In this document: positions 25,372 to 34,981 of the stretch, in pieces
Layout of the letters: each line of letters begins with the position of its first letter
How positions within the stretch are numbered: position 1 is the first letter of the stretch
Source: Collinsella aerofaciens
GTDB lineage: Bacteria > Actinomycetota > Coriobacteriia > Coriobacteriales > Coriobacteriaceae
Length of the DNA stretch: 64,000 nt
Direction of reading: 5' to 3'
Assembly: GCF_902364945.1 (NCBI RefSeq)
Contig: NZ_CABJFS010000012.1
Location: forward strand, 1-64,000
Notes under the pieces: generated by a model
The model's database searches: none
Told to the model about the DNA's origin: nothing
The model's input: the letters and a program-made list of their open reading frames with translations, nothing else
Translations under genes and position numbers: made by a program

Positions 25372-26601
25372 CTAGACCTCCTCGTAGTAGGTGTCGGGAT
25401 TCTCGGGGTCGAAGGGCTCGTTGGCCCACATGACCGTCACGAGGTCCTCGGTGTCGGACAGGTTGGTGATGGAGTGCGTGTAGCCGGGGACCATCTCCAC
25501 GGCGCGCATGTCCGAACCCGAGACGGTGTACTCGTCGACGGGGAACGGGTTTCCATCGGAGTCCTCCCCCACCTTCCTGAGCTTGATGGAGGCGGTGCCG
25601 GAGACCACCAGGAACCTCTCCCACTTGCTCATGTGCCAGTGGTTGCCCTTGGTGATACCGGGCCTCGAGACGTTGATGGAGACCTGGCCGCGCTCCGGCG
25701 TGCGCAGGAACTCGGTGAACGAGCCGCGCACGTCCACGTTAGGCTTGAGTCCGTAGGCGAAGTGCCCCGGCTCGTAGTAGGACAGGAACGTGCTCCAGAG
25801 CTTCTTGGAGAAGGAGCCCTCGGTCAGGTCGGGCACCGAGAGCGTCTCGCGGCTGTCTCGGAAACTGTCCAGCAGGTAGACGATCTCGCCCAGCGTCTTC
25901 ACGTCGGTTTCTGGGACGTAGCAGAACTGATCTCCCTCGATGCGCTCGAGCCCCTCGTATCCGCAGCGGTGCTCACGCCCCAGCAGGGCGCCCAGCATCT
26001 CGTCGACCAGGTCGTCGATGTAGAGGAGCTCGAGCTCCACCGAGGGGTCGTTCACGGTGTAGGGGCGGCCGTTGGCGATGGCGTCGCAGAAGGTCGCCAC
26101 GGCGGAGTTGTAGCGCGGGCGGCACCACTTGCCGTAGAGGTTGGGGAAGCGGTAGATGAGTACCGGGGCGCCCGTGCGCTCGGAATACTCGCGGAACAGG
26201 CCCTCCCCCGCGAGCTTGGACTCGCCGTAGACCGAGCCCTCGAAGCGGCCCGACAGGCTCGCCTGCGCGGAGCTGGAGAGCATGACGGGGCATTTATTCC
26301 CGTGGCGCTCCAAGGTGTCCAGCAGCGTGGAGGCGAACCCGAAGTTGCCCTCCATGAACTCCGCCTGGTCCTTGGGGCGGTTGACGCCGGCCAGGTTGAA
26401 GACGAAGTCGGCGCGGGAGCAGTAGTCCTCCAGCTCAGCGGGCGTCGAGTCGACGTCGTACTCCATGACCTCGAGGGGCAGCAGGCTCGCATACTTCTCG
26501 CGACGGTCCTTGCCGTCCCTTATGTTCTTCAGCGCACAGCAGAGGTTCCTACCCACGAACCCCTTCGATCCAGTGATTAGTACTTTCAAGATTAATTCCA
26601 T
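25372..26601 (-). CDS. capF: bifunctional reductase/cupin, CapF/FnlB type
   Basis: Encodes 409 residues. The N-terminal 250 form an extended SDR domain: VLITGSKGFVGRNL (Rossmann loop), FVFNLAGVNRPKD, then YGESKLAGE with the YxxxK pair. The C-terminal 120 are a cupin: RPGITKGNHWHMSKWERFLV, with the metal-binding His pair, and YTHSITN. This two-domain layout is specific to CapF, which epimerises at C3 and reduces the keto sugar on the way to UDP-FucNAc. The start may be ATG 26601 or the TTG at 26589, which gives the more usual MKVLITG N-terminus. Confidence 0.9.
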   Translation of the reverse strand: MELILKVLITGSKGFVGRNLCCALKNIRDGKDRREKYASLLPLEVMEYDVDSTPAELEDYCSRADFVFNLAGVNRPKDQAEFMEGNFGFASTLLDTLERHGNKCPVMLSSSAQASLSGRFEGSVYGESKLAGEGLFREYSERTGAPVLIYRFPNLYGKWCRPRYNSAVATFCDAIANGRPYTVNDPSVELELLYIDDLVDEMLGALLGREHRCGYEGLERIEGDQFCYVPETDVKTLGEIVYLLDSFRDSRETLSVPDLTEGSFSKKLWSTFLSYYEPGHFAYGLKPNVDVRGSFTEFLRTPERGQVSINVSRPGITKGNHWHMSKWERFLVVSGTASIKLRKVGEDSDGNPFPVDEYTVSGSDMRAVEMVPGYTHSITNLSDTEDLVTVMWANEPFDPENPDTYYEEV

Positions 26602-26623
26602 TCCAAAAATCTAGGCAAATTGG

Positions 26624-28012
26624 TCACTTATTTTGTAGATGAAATAATGACGATACTTCGTCTTTAAATAGGTAACAGGCAATGAAAATACTGCATATCA
26701 AAGAAATTGTTGACCACAGCAGTCCATACCAAAACGCAACACAAGAAAGCGCTATCCACAACGAGCACGGTATCACGATTTTATAACAGAGCTTAAAGCC
26801 GATTTCTCGGTTTAGTACGAACGCTCTAACTGCAAGATTTACAATAAACCCGAGAAGAACGGCAACATTTACTCCATTTGCGCCTAAAATATTGATAAAT
26901 AAAGGCGAAAAGCCTACAGCGACTAAACCTGCAATTACCGTTGAAACGGTAATTGTCTTTGTTTTTTTGATAGCATAAAAAACGTTGCCAACAAAGCCAG
27001 AGTATCCACTAATTAAAGCAACGACAAGGGCAAGCGGGACTATATCGATTGCATCGCCATAGGAACCCCTGACGAAAAGTGGAAAGGCACACCTGAGCAT
27101 GGGGAGCAGAAGAGCAAAGGCGGCCGATAAGAAAGTCAGATACGTACGGCATGCACGTGTATAAAAAAGAGAGTCTGCCCCTTTAGAGCTTTCTGAGAAT
27201 GAAAGGTCTTGCCATGCATATGTAAAACACGTTGTTGCAAGAACTATGACCTGGCCAAATTTATTTCCAACAGAGAACACGCCGCTTGCAGCATTTCCGC
27301 TCATATAGTTGAAAACAAGTCGAGAAGCGCTTGATAATAGCCAATAAGAAGCCGTGTTCAAGCATAAGGGCGCAGCAAAACGCAATAGGCTTTTTGTTAG
27401 TTCGTTATCCTTTTCTGACGACTTGACTATCTCGCCAATACCAATAGTCCAGCCAAGATAAACACACTGAACTATTGAGCCTATTACATAACTGATATAC
27501 AGAGCGGAATAGTCAAAATGGAGTAAAAGAATCAGACCAATATTTGTAACTGCAATTACAACACTGCTCAAAATACCAGATAACGTAAACTCAGCGTTCT
27601 TTCCATAGCCCCTTGCTACAAAACAAAAAAACGTTGACGTAGATATTGCAACTCCATAACTCATCAACCATACCGGATGACCCAGAGAAAGGGATGAGCA
27701 CAATACCACTCCAAGTATTACAAATACTACCGTCGCGCATAGTAACAGATATAGACCAGATCGAACAACTGTTGCCTTACTATTTCTGTCTGAGCGATCA
27801 TACATAAAACGTAAGACGGCAGACCAAAGTTCGAAGTATGCAATCGAACTTACAATTGTGATAAGAGTAAGCGAAATATCGTAAGCACCGTAATCTTCTG
27901 TTGGAATTTGAGAAGTGTATAACGGCAACATAATGATGCCGAGTGCTTTTGATAATCCAGAACCAAGCATAAACAGCAATGAGTTCTTAATAAAGCTTTT
28001 TTTACTGCCCAT
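26624..28012 (-). CDS. Wzx-type polysaccharide flippase
   Basis: Encodes 462 residues with about 12-14 hydrophobic segments, matching the polysaccharide exporter (PST/MOP) family. The N-terminus SFIKNSLLFMLGSGLSKALG, then MLPLYTSQIPTEDYGAYD, is characteristic. It would flip the lipid-linked repeat unit across the membrane for Wzy polymerisation. The gene is clearly AT-rich compared with capF and capE. Its ATG overlaps the preceding stop by one base (TAATG). Such strain-specific AT-rich genes at the centre of a capsule locus usually arrive by exchange. Confidence 0.85.
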   Translation of the reverse strand: MGSKKSFIKNSLLFMLGSGLSKALGIIMLPLYTSQIPTEDYGAYDISLTLITIVSSIAYFELWSAVLRFMYDRSDRNSKATVVRSGLYLLLCATVVFVILGVVLCSSLSLGHPVWLMSYGVAISTSTFFCFVARGYGKNAEFTLSGILSSVVIAVTNIGLILLLHFDYSALYISYVIGSIVQCVYLGWTIGIGEIVKSSEKDNELTKSLLRFAAPLCLNTASYWLLSSASRLVFNYMSGNAASGVFSVGNKFGQVIVLATTCFTYAWQDLSFSESSKGADSLFYTRACRTYLTFLSAAFALLLPMLRCAFPLFVRGSYGDAIDIVPLALVVALISGYSGFVGNVFYAIKKTKTITVSTVIAGLVAVGFSPLFINILGANGVNVAVLLGFIVNLAVRAFVLNREIGFKLCYKIVIPCSLWIALSCVAFWYGLLWSTISLICSIFIACYLFKDEVSSLFHLQNK

Positions 28013-29199
28013 TATCTTGTAAATGCCCCTATGCAGTTTTTGATTTTTGACACAAAAGCGTTTTTAATTGCGCCGCATCTGTTTCTAATACACCATACGC
28101 GATGCTCATTATCGAAATAAGAACCGCATGTTGCTTCAATACCTTCATTTACGTAACAATCAAAATAGTTAGCGCGTTTATTAGGGCAGTAGCTATGTCG
28201 ATAAATTTCGAAGTCGAAATTGTCAACAGGGACCTCAATAGTGTCTTTCTTGATATCCTTCAGAAAGGTTAATCCATTTTCCGTATTTGCAAGAACAAGA
28301 GAGGTGCCAAGATCGTCATCAAACGCGGGGTCAATTAGCCAATAATCTGCCAGTGTTATATCTGCTTCATGACGTTTATACAGCTCACACGTATAACATG
28401 ATTTTCTTAAGGAATAATTGCCCAAAAAGAAGAAGAAGTAATGGCAATTATCGAGGGAAGGTTCTTCTATATTCGATCCATCTGAAAAGTACCAACGCAT
28501 GTGCTGCTCTCTCCAACCGTGACTTTTCTCGCGAAAGGTCACATCAGTCAAACGGCTCCCCTTTTGACTTTCGACTAGACGAGCGTAATCAGCAAAAAAA
28601 CCGGGCGAAGGAACACCGTGACAGAAGAAATCAACTGTCAGTAAATTGGAGTACTGTTTTCCAAGATACCGGTTTAGTCCGATAACTTGACAAGGCGTGC
28701 CGCAAAACAGGACCTGTTCACCAGAACATAGATGCTGTTTTACACGAGCATAAGTTGGCCACGCCTCACTTTGGACATACTTAGAACGTAGGATTTTCTC
28801 CAAGGAATGCGTTTCCGTAGATGCATGTATAACCCTATGGCCCTCCGCATCGAAAACCGCTCCGAACACTACACCATTTGACTCTAAAACTCGCTTGGCT
28901 AGTAGACCCATGATTCCGCCAGATGATCCAGCGGCTCTTTCGTCTTTTCGGGAGGCATATAGCGCTTCGATTTCAATCGGGTTATGTTTGGCACTATCCC
29001 GAGACGCCTGACAGACATTGAGACACTTGTGACAGGCAATGCACTGATTATTATCTACGCGGGGGTAAGAAAAGCCTTCCCTATCGGTTGTCATACAAAT
29101 TGAACCCGTCGGACACGCAGCGGCACATGCTCCACATCCTGTGCATAAGGAGGAAATCCCATCGATGTCCTCGATAGTCACTGACTCATTACCTGCCAT
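28012..29199 (-). CDS. FrhB-like Fe-S protein of capsule loci
   Basis: Encodes 395 residues. The N-terminus holds two 4Fe-4S clusters: CTGCGACAAACPTG (about residues 18-31) and CIACHKCLNVC (about 53-63). The rest matches the coenzyme F420 hydrogenase/dehydrogenase beta-subunit family (GSSGGIMGLLA; FCGTPCQVIGL; FCHGVPSP). Members occur in many bacterial capsule operons beside pyruvyl transferases, where they are thought to perform a redox step on a sugar; the exact reaction is not established. It is directly adjacent to the pyruvyl transferase gene. AT-rich. Confidence 0.8.
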   Translation of the reverse strand: MAGNESVTIEDIDGISSLCTGCGACAAACPTGSICMTTDREGFSYPRVDNNQCIACHKCLNVCQASRDSAKHNPIEIEALYASRKDERAAGSSGGIMGLLAKRVLESNGVVFGAVFDAEGHRVIHASTETHSLEKILRSKYVQSEAWPTYARVKQHLCSGEQVLFCGTPCQVIGLNRYLGKQYSNLLTVDFFCHGVPSPGFFADYARLVESQKGSRLTDVTFREKSHGWREQHMRWYFSDGSNIEEPSLDNCHYFFFFLGNYSLRKSCYTCELYKRHEADITLADYWLIDPAFDDDLGTSLVLANTENGLTFLKDIKKDTIEVPVDNFDFEIYRHSYCPNKRANYFDCYVNEGIEATCGSYFDNEHRVWCIRNRCGAIKNAFVSKIKNCIGAFTR

Positions 29200-30345
29200 C
29201 TATTCGCCGATTCCTGAAAGAGCTGAAATCAAATATTTTTCGCTATCGGAACGCCATGCGGCAAGCCTATTATGAGTTTCTGAATAATCAATTTTCATTG
29301 CAAGGGCCCGATCCCATTCTGAAGATGAAGCTACGTACCTGCAGCTCATTCCAAGACGATCAAGCAAGCCTTCCATTCTTGAATTCATCGATTTTTTGGA
29401 GCCGATAGCATCTCGTGGAAAAACAATACATGGCGTTTTGTATAACGTCGAAAATACCGTGGCATGGAAGGAATCGGTACAGACTAAATCAGCATCGCGA
29501 ATAATTGCAATAAATTCTGACGGGCCAATATCCCAACGCGTTTTGAAAGAGGAGTCAACGGATGCAGGTATATTAATAATAGGAAGACCAAGCTTATTGG
29601 CAGTATCCTTGATTTTTGAATCGAATTCGTTACGCTCTCCAAATTTGTATACCGCTATGTAACGTTCCGGAAGCCAGTCAGGTCGAATTGCAATCTTATC
29701 GTAGTCTTTATCGGTAAGAAGCATAGTCGGATCAACGACTACCGGAGCTTTAACTCCAGCATCGGCAAGTAGCTTAGCGCCGGAATCCTCGCGTACGGAA
29801 ACATAATCAATCCCGGCAACAAACTCTGCAAGATTGTCGTAGCACGCATCGGGAAGAACGGAAACACCAAAGCTTGGAGCATATGCTATCGTGAGACGCT
29901 CGCCAACAGCAAATTGCAAGAAATAACCAGGGTCATTGACTCCTCCATGGACTCTTGGGTTCCATACCTGGTCGCTTCCACAAATATAACAATCAAAATC
30001 ATCGACAGATTTTTTTAATGCTGCAAAATCATAAGTTTCGTTTGATATTACGAGGTGAGCATTCTGAAACTTCTGAAAATACCTACTACGGGCTTGACGA
30101 ACCTTTTTTGTTAAAACAGTTCCGAGCGCCTGTCGGAAGGTGTTCCCTGAAAAGAAAATACCCTTAAAACGAACGACCGGACTCATCTTTTTATTTAACA
30201 TAGGTTCATTATCCCCATGATAAAGAATATCGCTGGGTTCATGTCCCTCAAGAATTAACCAGCGCTGCAGGGCATATGCCTGCAAAATAGCTCCATAATT
30301 GTCATTAAACGACGGAGTTGAAGTTAAGATTCCAATTTTAGCCAC
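29200..30345 (-). CDS. polysaccharide pyruvyl transferase family protein
   Basis: Encodes 381 residues of the CsaB/WcaK-like family: an N-terminal NDNYGAILQAYALQRWL, YICGSDQVWNP near residue 115, SVREDSGAKLLADAG and the C-terminal TDSFHATVFSTLY. It would transfer pyruvate from PEP to a sugar of the repeat unit, adding negative charge. It is encoded next to the FrhB-like Fe-S protein, a pair often seen together in capsule loci. AT-rich; its start lies 4 bases after the capE stop. Confidence 0.85.
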   Translation of the reverse strand: MAKIGILTSTPSFNDNYGAILQAYALQRWLILEGHEPSDILYHGDNEPMLNKKMSPVVRFKGIFFSGNTFRQALGTVLTKKVRQARSRYFQKFQNAHLVISNETYDFAALKKSVDDFDCYICGSDQVWNPRVHGGVNDPGYFLQFAVGERLTIAYAPSFGVSVLPDACYDNLAEFVAGIDYVSVREDSGAKLLADAGVKAPVVVDPTMLLTDKDYDKIAIRPDWLPERYIAVYKFGERNEFDSKIKDTANKLGLPIINIPASVDSSFKTRWDIGPSEFIAIIRDADLVCTDSFHATVFSTLYKTPCIVFPRDAIGSKKSMNSRMEGLLDRLGMSCRYVASSSEWDRALAMKIDYSETHNRLAAWRSDSEKYLISALSGIGE

Positions 30346-30348
30346 TGT

Positions 30349-31407
30349 CTACTGCACCGCCTCGTGCTCGCGGCCCTCGAGTGCCAGCTGCACGTACTCG
30401 GCCGTCTTGATCTTGGCGATGGTGCCCTCCACGTCGAGTCTCTCGGTGTTGTGGGAGGTGTAGGACTCGTCGGCCTGGGTCTCCACCTCGCCGTCCACGA
30501 CGAACTTGTCGTAGTTCAGGTCGCGCGAGTCGCAGGCCACGCGGTAGTAGCCGCCCATGTCCTCGGACCTCAGTCGCTCCTCGCGGGTCATGAGGGTCTC
30601 GAAGAGCTTCTCGCCGTGGCGGGTGCCGATCACCTGGGTGCCCACGCGGCCGAAGACCTCCTGGACGGCCTCGGCGAGGTCGCCGATGGTGGACGCCGGC
30701 GCCTTCTGGATGAACAGGTCGCCGGGGTTGGCGTGCTCGAAGGCGAACTGCACCAGGTCCACCGCCTCGTCCAGGTTCATGAGGAAGCGGGTCATGTTGG
30801 GGTCGGTGACCGTCAGCGGCTCGCCCTTGCGGATGCGGTCGATGAACAGCGGGATGACGCTGCCGCGCGAGCACATGACGTTGCCGTAGCGGGTGCAGCA
30901 GATGGTGGTGCGGCCGGCGCCGTTGCGGGCGTTGGCGTAGATTATGGACTCCATCATGGCCTTGGACTTGCCCATGGCGTTGATGGGGTATGCGGCCTTG
31001 TCGGTGGACAGGCACACGACGCGGTCGACGCCCTCCTCAATCGCTGCGTGCAGCACGTTGTCCGTGCCGATGACGTTGGTGCGGACGGCCTCCATGGGGA
31101 AGAACTCGCAGGAGGGCACCTGCTTGAGGGCGGCGGCGTGGAAGATGTAGTCCACGCCGTGCATGGCGTCGCGCACGCTCTGGGCGTTGCGGACGTCGCC
31201 GATGAAGAAGCGCACCTTGGAGGCGAGCTCGGGCGACCTCTCCTGCAGGCGGTGGCGCATGTCGTCCTGCTTCTTCTCATCGCGGGAGAAGATGCGGATC
31301 TCGGCCAGGTCGGTGTTCATGAAGTGCTTGAGCACGGTGTTGCCGAACGAGCCGGTGCCACCCGTGATCATGAGGGTCTTGTCTTTAAATGCAGTGCTTG
31401 ATTTCAT
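30349..31407 (-). CDS. capE: UDP-GlcNAc 4,6-dehydratase/5-epimerase, CapE/FnlA type
   Basis: Encodes 352 residues of the extended SDR family. ITGGTGSFGNTVLKHF supplies the NAD loop, VRFFIGDVRN follows, and the catalytic segment reads NAMGKSKAM, giving MxxxK instead of YxxxK, as in CapE and related inverting dehydratases. It performs the first step from UDP-GlcNAc toward UDP-L-FucNAc. The ATG has AGGAGA upstream and overlaps the glycosyltransferase stop by one base. It is GC-rich like capF and capG but separated from them by AT-rich genes. Confidence 0.9.
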   Translation of the reverse strand: MKSSTAFKDKTLMITGGTGSFGNTVLKHFMNTDLAEIRIFSRDEKKQDDMRHRLQERSPELASKVRFFIGDVRNAQSVRDAMHGVDYIFHAAALKQVPSCEFFPMEAVRTNVIGTDNVLHAAIEEGVDRVVCLSTDKAAYPINAMGKSKAMMESIIYANARNGAGRTTICCTRYGNVMCSRGSVIPLFIDRIRKGEPLTVTDPNMTRFLMNLDEAVDLVQFAFEHANPGDLFIQKAPASTIGDLAEAVQEVFGRVGTQVIGTRHGEKLFETLMTREERLRSEDMGGYYRVACDSRDLNYDKFVVDGEVETQADESYTSHNTERLDVEGTIAKIKTAEYVQLALEGREHEAVQ

Positions 31408-32624
31408 TATTTATCTCCTAATAACTCGATAAGGTCACAAAACGCCGACGGCGTGTTGTTCCAGAAGTTTTTCTCAAGCTCTTCCACCGTAGGCGGTTCA
31501 TGAGACATACGGAGGAAGTCGCGAAGCTTTGTCGCCGCCTCAGAGGCATCACTCCTTTCATCCAATAGCAGCACGTCGCCGTAACGCTTCAAGTACGGCA
31601 TGCTTGGCTCGTCATCTATGGGATAAGTAGCCAATATGGGTTTGCGCAAGGCCATGAGCTCGAACACTTTCGAGGGTGTCATGTTGTCTAGGCGATTTCC
31701 GAGGGTGAGTACGAAATCTGCCGAACGCAAAAGCGCCACGGCATCGCCGTGCGAAAGACGCCCCCGAATCTCAATGCGTCGGTCACTCGAAGCTGCCGCA
31801 TTGAGATCGTCATTGGCTGCATCACCGACGAACACAACTCGCAGCGGTTCCTCCGGCATGCAGGAAAGCACGTTCAGGAAGAAGCGAGGTGAGCGAATCC
31901 CCTTGGGAAGAGAACCCGCATAGACGATAGTCTTTACTCCTTTGGGAGTACCAGGATCGTCGGAACAATCGACCATCCTATGAAGGTCGAGCAAGGGGAG
32001 ATCTAAGAAGCGCATTTTTTCGAACCATGGTTCGTTAACACATCGATCCATATGGAAACAGCGGGCTGACTCCATAGACACGACAACATCGGCATTGTCG
32101 AGCAACTCGCGATCCCAACGTTTGCCTCGCTCCTCAAGTTGTTTTGCAGATAAAAAGCGCGGGCCATAACCGCCCACAAAGCTGTCCAGGAACCAAGCAA
32201 TGTAGTGAAGCCGTGGGTTCCGGGATTTGGCCTCATGCGCAGCGATGAGAGCGTCGATTTGAGTGTATGCCCCCACCACGATGTCGGCGCCGACGCAAGC
32301 CTCGCAAACTGCCCTGGTCACGCGTCGAGAATAGCCTTTTGACACAAGGGGCCACGTGCCCAAAGAGCGCAGCATTCCGAAACGGTTGGCCGCGACGATA
32401 GCAGTATGGGCAGCCGAACGACCGGGATGTCTCGCAAGTGCTACGTCGACCCAGCGGGGATCGATCTCGCGAAACTCTACCCCATCCTGTCGGTCGTGTG
32501 ATTCAAACTCATGGTTACAAACCCAAACGACCTCGTGCCCGCGTCGCACTAGCTCCGAGACAACGGCCTGTGCACATATCCCGTTGGCGCTCAACCGCTG
32601 AAGTGCAGCGATGACAATTTTCAT
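31407..32624 (-). CDS. glycosyltransferase, GT4-like
   Basis: Encodes 405 residues from the ATG at 32624, which overlaps the wzy stop (ATGA). The N-terminus KIVIAALQRLSANGICAQAV plus LVRRGHEVVWV is a GT-B N-domain. TIVYAGSLPKGIRSP and the donor-site region LTLGNRLDNMTPSKVFELMA, with E in the conserved place, mark a GT4-like C-domain. It would add one sugar of the repeat unit at the cytoplasmic face; donor and acceptor are unknown. Confidence 0.8.
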   Translation of the reverse strand: MKIVIAALQRLSANGICAQAVVSELVRRGHEVVWVCNHEFESHDRQDGVEFREIDPRWVDVALARHPGRSAAHTAIVAANRFGMLRSLGTWPLVSKGYSRRVTRAVCEACVGADIVVGAYTQIDALIAAHEAKSRNPRLHYIAWFLDSFVGGYGPRFLSAKQLEERGKRWDRELLDNADVVVSMESARCFHMDRCVNEPWFEKMRFLDLPLLDLHRMVDCSDDPGTPKGVKTIVYAGSLPKGIRSPRFFLNVLSCMPEEPLRVVFVGDAANDDLNAAASSDRRIEIRGRLSHGDAVALLRSADFVLTLGNRLDNMTPSKVFELMALRKPILATYPIDDEPSMPYLKRYGDVLLLDERSDASEAATKLRDFLRMSHEPPTVEELEKNFWNNTPSAFCDLIELLGDK

Positions 32625-33895
32625 TGCTGCACCTCGGCTTCGCATTCAGCGGCAGCTTTTTCGCTGCGAATGAATCCCTCGAGGAGGATGACCATGAAAG
32701 CAAATCTGTAGGAAAAGAGAATTGATTCATATGCCATAACAACGATCAAGACTATGCACAGGGCTCGGGACATACGTCCATTACATTGCTTAAACAAGGA
32801 TCCAACATAAAAAACAAGGGCGCAGAATCCAATAATTCCAGAATAATTGAGCGTCTGAATCCATGTCGCACAGTAATTTAGGCCGTCGCTGTCAAACCCG
32901 GTGGACAGCGCGTTGTAGCTCATATAAGAACCAAGGTTGTTAAGACCAACTCCAACAACCTGATGAAAGGAGTCGAGAAATCCAAAGCATATGAATCCGC
33001 GGATAACTCTATTATCCAACGAGCCTCCGGCAGCAAGCCTCTCGCCCGCCGCGGTTATCCAGTCGACATTATGAAACGGAAGGTACAGAACAGCAACGAG
33101 AAGCATTAACGATGCAACAAGAAAGTCAAGTTGTGTCTTCTTCTTAAAAACAAGGAAAAAGATCAATACCAGGATTGAGGCAAGCAAACCTGAGTTTGCT
33201 GAGCTGAGAGCATAAGTGACCACCAGCAAAACAAATCTAGGAAGTGATTTATCCTTCTCCCCTATGGCAAATATAACCAAAGCCGGCAAGGTGAAAAGTG
33301 AATAATAGCTGGGTTCGAGGAAGAGCGAGGACGGCCTGAAATACCATTGGTACTTGTCGGTCCAAGTGTCAAAGGTCTTCTCAGGTGAGAAGACTAGGCT
33401 GTCAGATATGACAATGGGGAGATAGCCGCCGCTCGCAAGATGGTAAACATACTGGATAACCAGGTATAGCGCGGCAACAGTGACGAGTAGCAGATAAAGG
33501 TCTCGAACGGCGTCCCAGGAGAAATGTCTCCGCGCAACCAATATTAAACCTGCGTAAAAAACTAGCCTCGCAACGAGTGTCCAAAACTCGCCGAAAGAAA
33601 AGTAATCGAAAGTGAAACCGCCGATGACACTTAACCCAATCGAGACTAGGTAGAAGAAAAATAGGGAACGATCAACCAAAGTGCCAATAATTTTCCCGTC
33701 AGCAATAAGAAAACCAAGGATGAAGGGGGCAACTAATATTTCACCGAGCGAAACCACGTTGCCCACGCCGATATACTGTTGTAAAAAGGGCAAAAGAATA
33801 ACTAGTACGCTGAAACACTTGTTTGCGAACGAGGCTGTCGTTATCGCGACTGGAGCCTTTATCCGCGAACAGGCAACTGAGTTGATTCCGACCAT
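32621..33895 (-). CDS. Wzy-like polysaccharide polymerase
   Basis: Encodes 424 residues with 10 or more hydrophobic segments and a large external loop holding WYFRPSSLFLEPSYYSLF (about residues 185-202), the E-P-S-Y-Y motif common in Wzy/O-antigen polymerases. It would join flipped repeat units into the polymer. Flanked on both sides by glycosyltransferase genes; AT-rich. Confidence 0.75.
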   Translation of the reverse strand: MVGINSVACSRIKAPVAITTASFANKCFSVLVILLPFLQQYIGVGNVVSLGEILVAPFILGFLIADGKIIGTLVDRSLFFFYLVSIGLSVIGGFTFDYFSFGEFWTLVARLVFYAGLILVARRHFSWDAVRDLYLLLVTVAALYLVIQYVYHLASGGYLPIVISDSLVFSPEKTFDTWTDKYQWYFRPSSLFLEPSYYSLFTLPALVIFAIGEKDKSLPRFVLLVVTYALSSANSGLLASILVLIFFLVFKKKTQLDFLVASLMLLVAVLYLPFHNVDWITAAGERLAAGGSLDNRVIRGFICFGFLDSFHQVVGVGLNNLGSYMSYNALSTGFDSDGLNYCATWIQTLNYSGIIGFCALVFYVGSLFKQCNGRMSRALCIVLIVVMAYESILFSYRFAFMVILLEGFIRSEKAAAECEAEVQQ

Positions 33896-33898
33896 CTA

Positions 33899-34981
33899 CT
33901 ACTCCATCCCGAAGAAAGCTCGGATAGCAGCATCGGCCGCGTTGTTATCGGCGCGCACGGAGGCAAGCTCGTCAGCACAGGCCTTGTCAAGTACGGCGCG
34001 GTCCAGTCCGCAATAGTATTCGTAAATTGCGTCCGCAAGGCCTTTTGCTTCGTAGTCAACCGCCAAACCAAGGCCTTTGGTTTTCACCTCATCGCCCATA
34101 ATGGACCCCTGAGTACACACCTGCGGGATGCCGTACTGAACGGCGTCATAATACTTGTTGCTCATGGCCCCAACCATCACGGAGTCATTCTCATAGACGT
34201 TGTGCACGATGTCCGTCTCGGCAGCGAAGTAAGCGCGCTCCTCAGCATAATAGGCACCATGGAAGTAAACGTTGTGGAAACCGTGCTCCGCAACATGAGC
34301 CTTAAGGCGCTCGGCGACCTCTTCCTCTCGGCCGTTGTAGTGCAGTTCGAAGCGCTCGTCGCCACCCAAGGCATCAATCATGGCAATATTGGCTCGCTCA
34401 TGACGAATCATGCCCCAGTACCGTACGCGGATGGGCGTGCCCTCCGAGAACTCTTTCGTCCTCGGAGGGCACTCGGAGGCCAGCAGGTTGTGCTTAAGCA
34501 TCACGCCGGAAGCGTTGTCGAGATACCTGAAGAATGCCGGAGAGCTCGCCAGCACAAGGCCAGCATTCCGTGACAATAGAAGAATGAGCTTCCGATAAAA
34601 TCCTAAACTCTCATGGCTAACATCGCGGTAGTCGAGGATATACCTGCCGCGAAAGTCCCCCTTCAAGCGATCGAGAATCGTAATACCTGGCGTCGAATGC
34701 AGTACCACAATCCGGTCATAGCCCTCGGAGTCAATGACGCCCAAGGCGAACTTTCGAAATCGCGCGAAGTGCGGAAGCTTCTTCTGAATAGGGTCGGCAT
34801 CCTCCACGTGATCGCCGAACACAAAAGACTTGGAAATACCTTTCGGTACGGGCGCATCGGGGCGCCCGTTGCGGTTCCAACTGACCAAATGAAGCTCATT
34901 CGAGCCGCCGAGTAGACGAACGTAGTCGTACATATAGGGCATATGGGCTATACGAACAAAACCAAGTAAGAGTACCTTCAT
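33899..34981 (-). CDS. glycosyltransferase family protein
   Basis: Encodes 360 residues with a GT-B-like layout: an N-terminal VLLLGFVRIAHMPYMYDYVR, YILDYRDVS in the middle and a C-terminal NKYYDAVQYGIPQV acceptor/donor loop. The family is not one I can number with confidence. It is the third gene after the initiating transferase. The start ATG abuts the upstream gene's stop. Confidence 0.7.
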   Translation of the reverse strand: MKVLLLGFVRIAHMPYMYDYVRLLGGSNELHLVSWNRNGRPDAPVPKGISKSFVFGDHVEDADPIQKKLPHFARFRKFALGVIDSEGYDRIVVLHSTPGITILDRLKGDFRGRYILDYRDVSHESLGFYRKLILLLSRNAGLVLASSPAFFRYLDNASGVMLKHNLLASECPPRTKEFSEGTPIRVRYWGMIRHERANIAMIDALGGDERFELHYNGREEEVAERLKAHVAEHGFHNVYFHGAYYAEERAYFAAETDIVHNVYENDSVMVGAMSNKYYDAVQYGIPQVCTQGSIMGDEVKTKGLGLAVDYEAKGLADAIYEYYCGLDRAVLDKACADELASVRADNNAADAAIRAFFGME

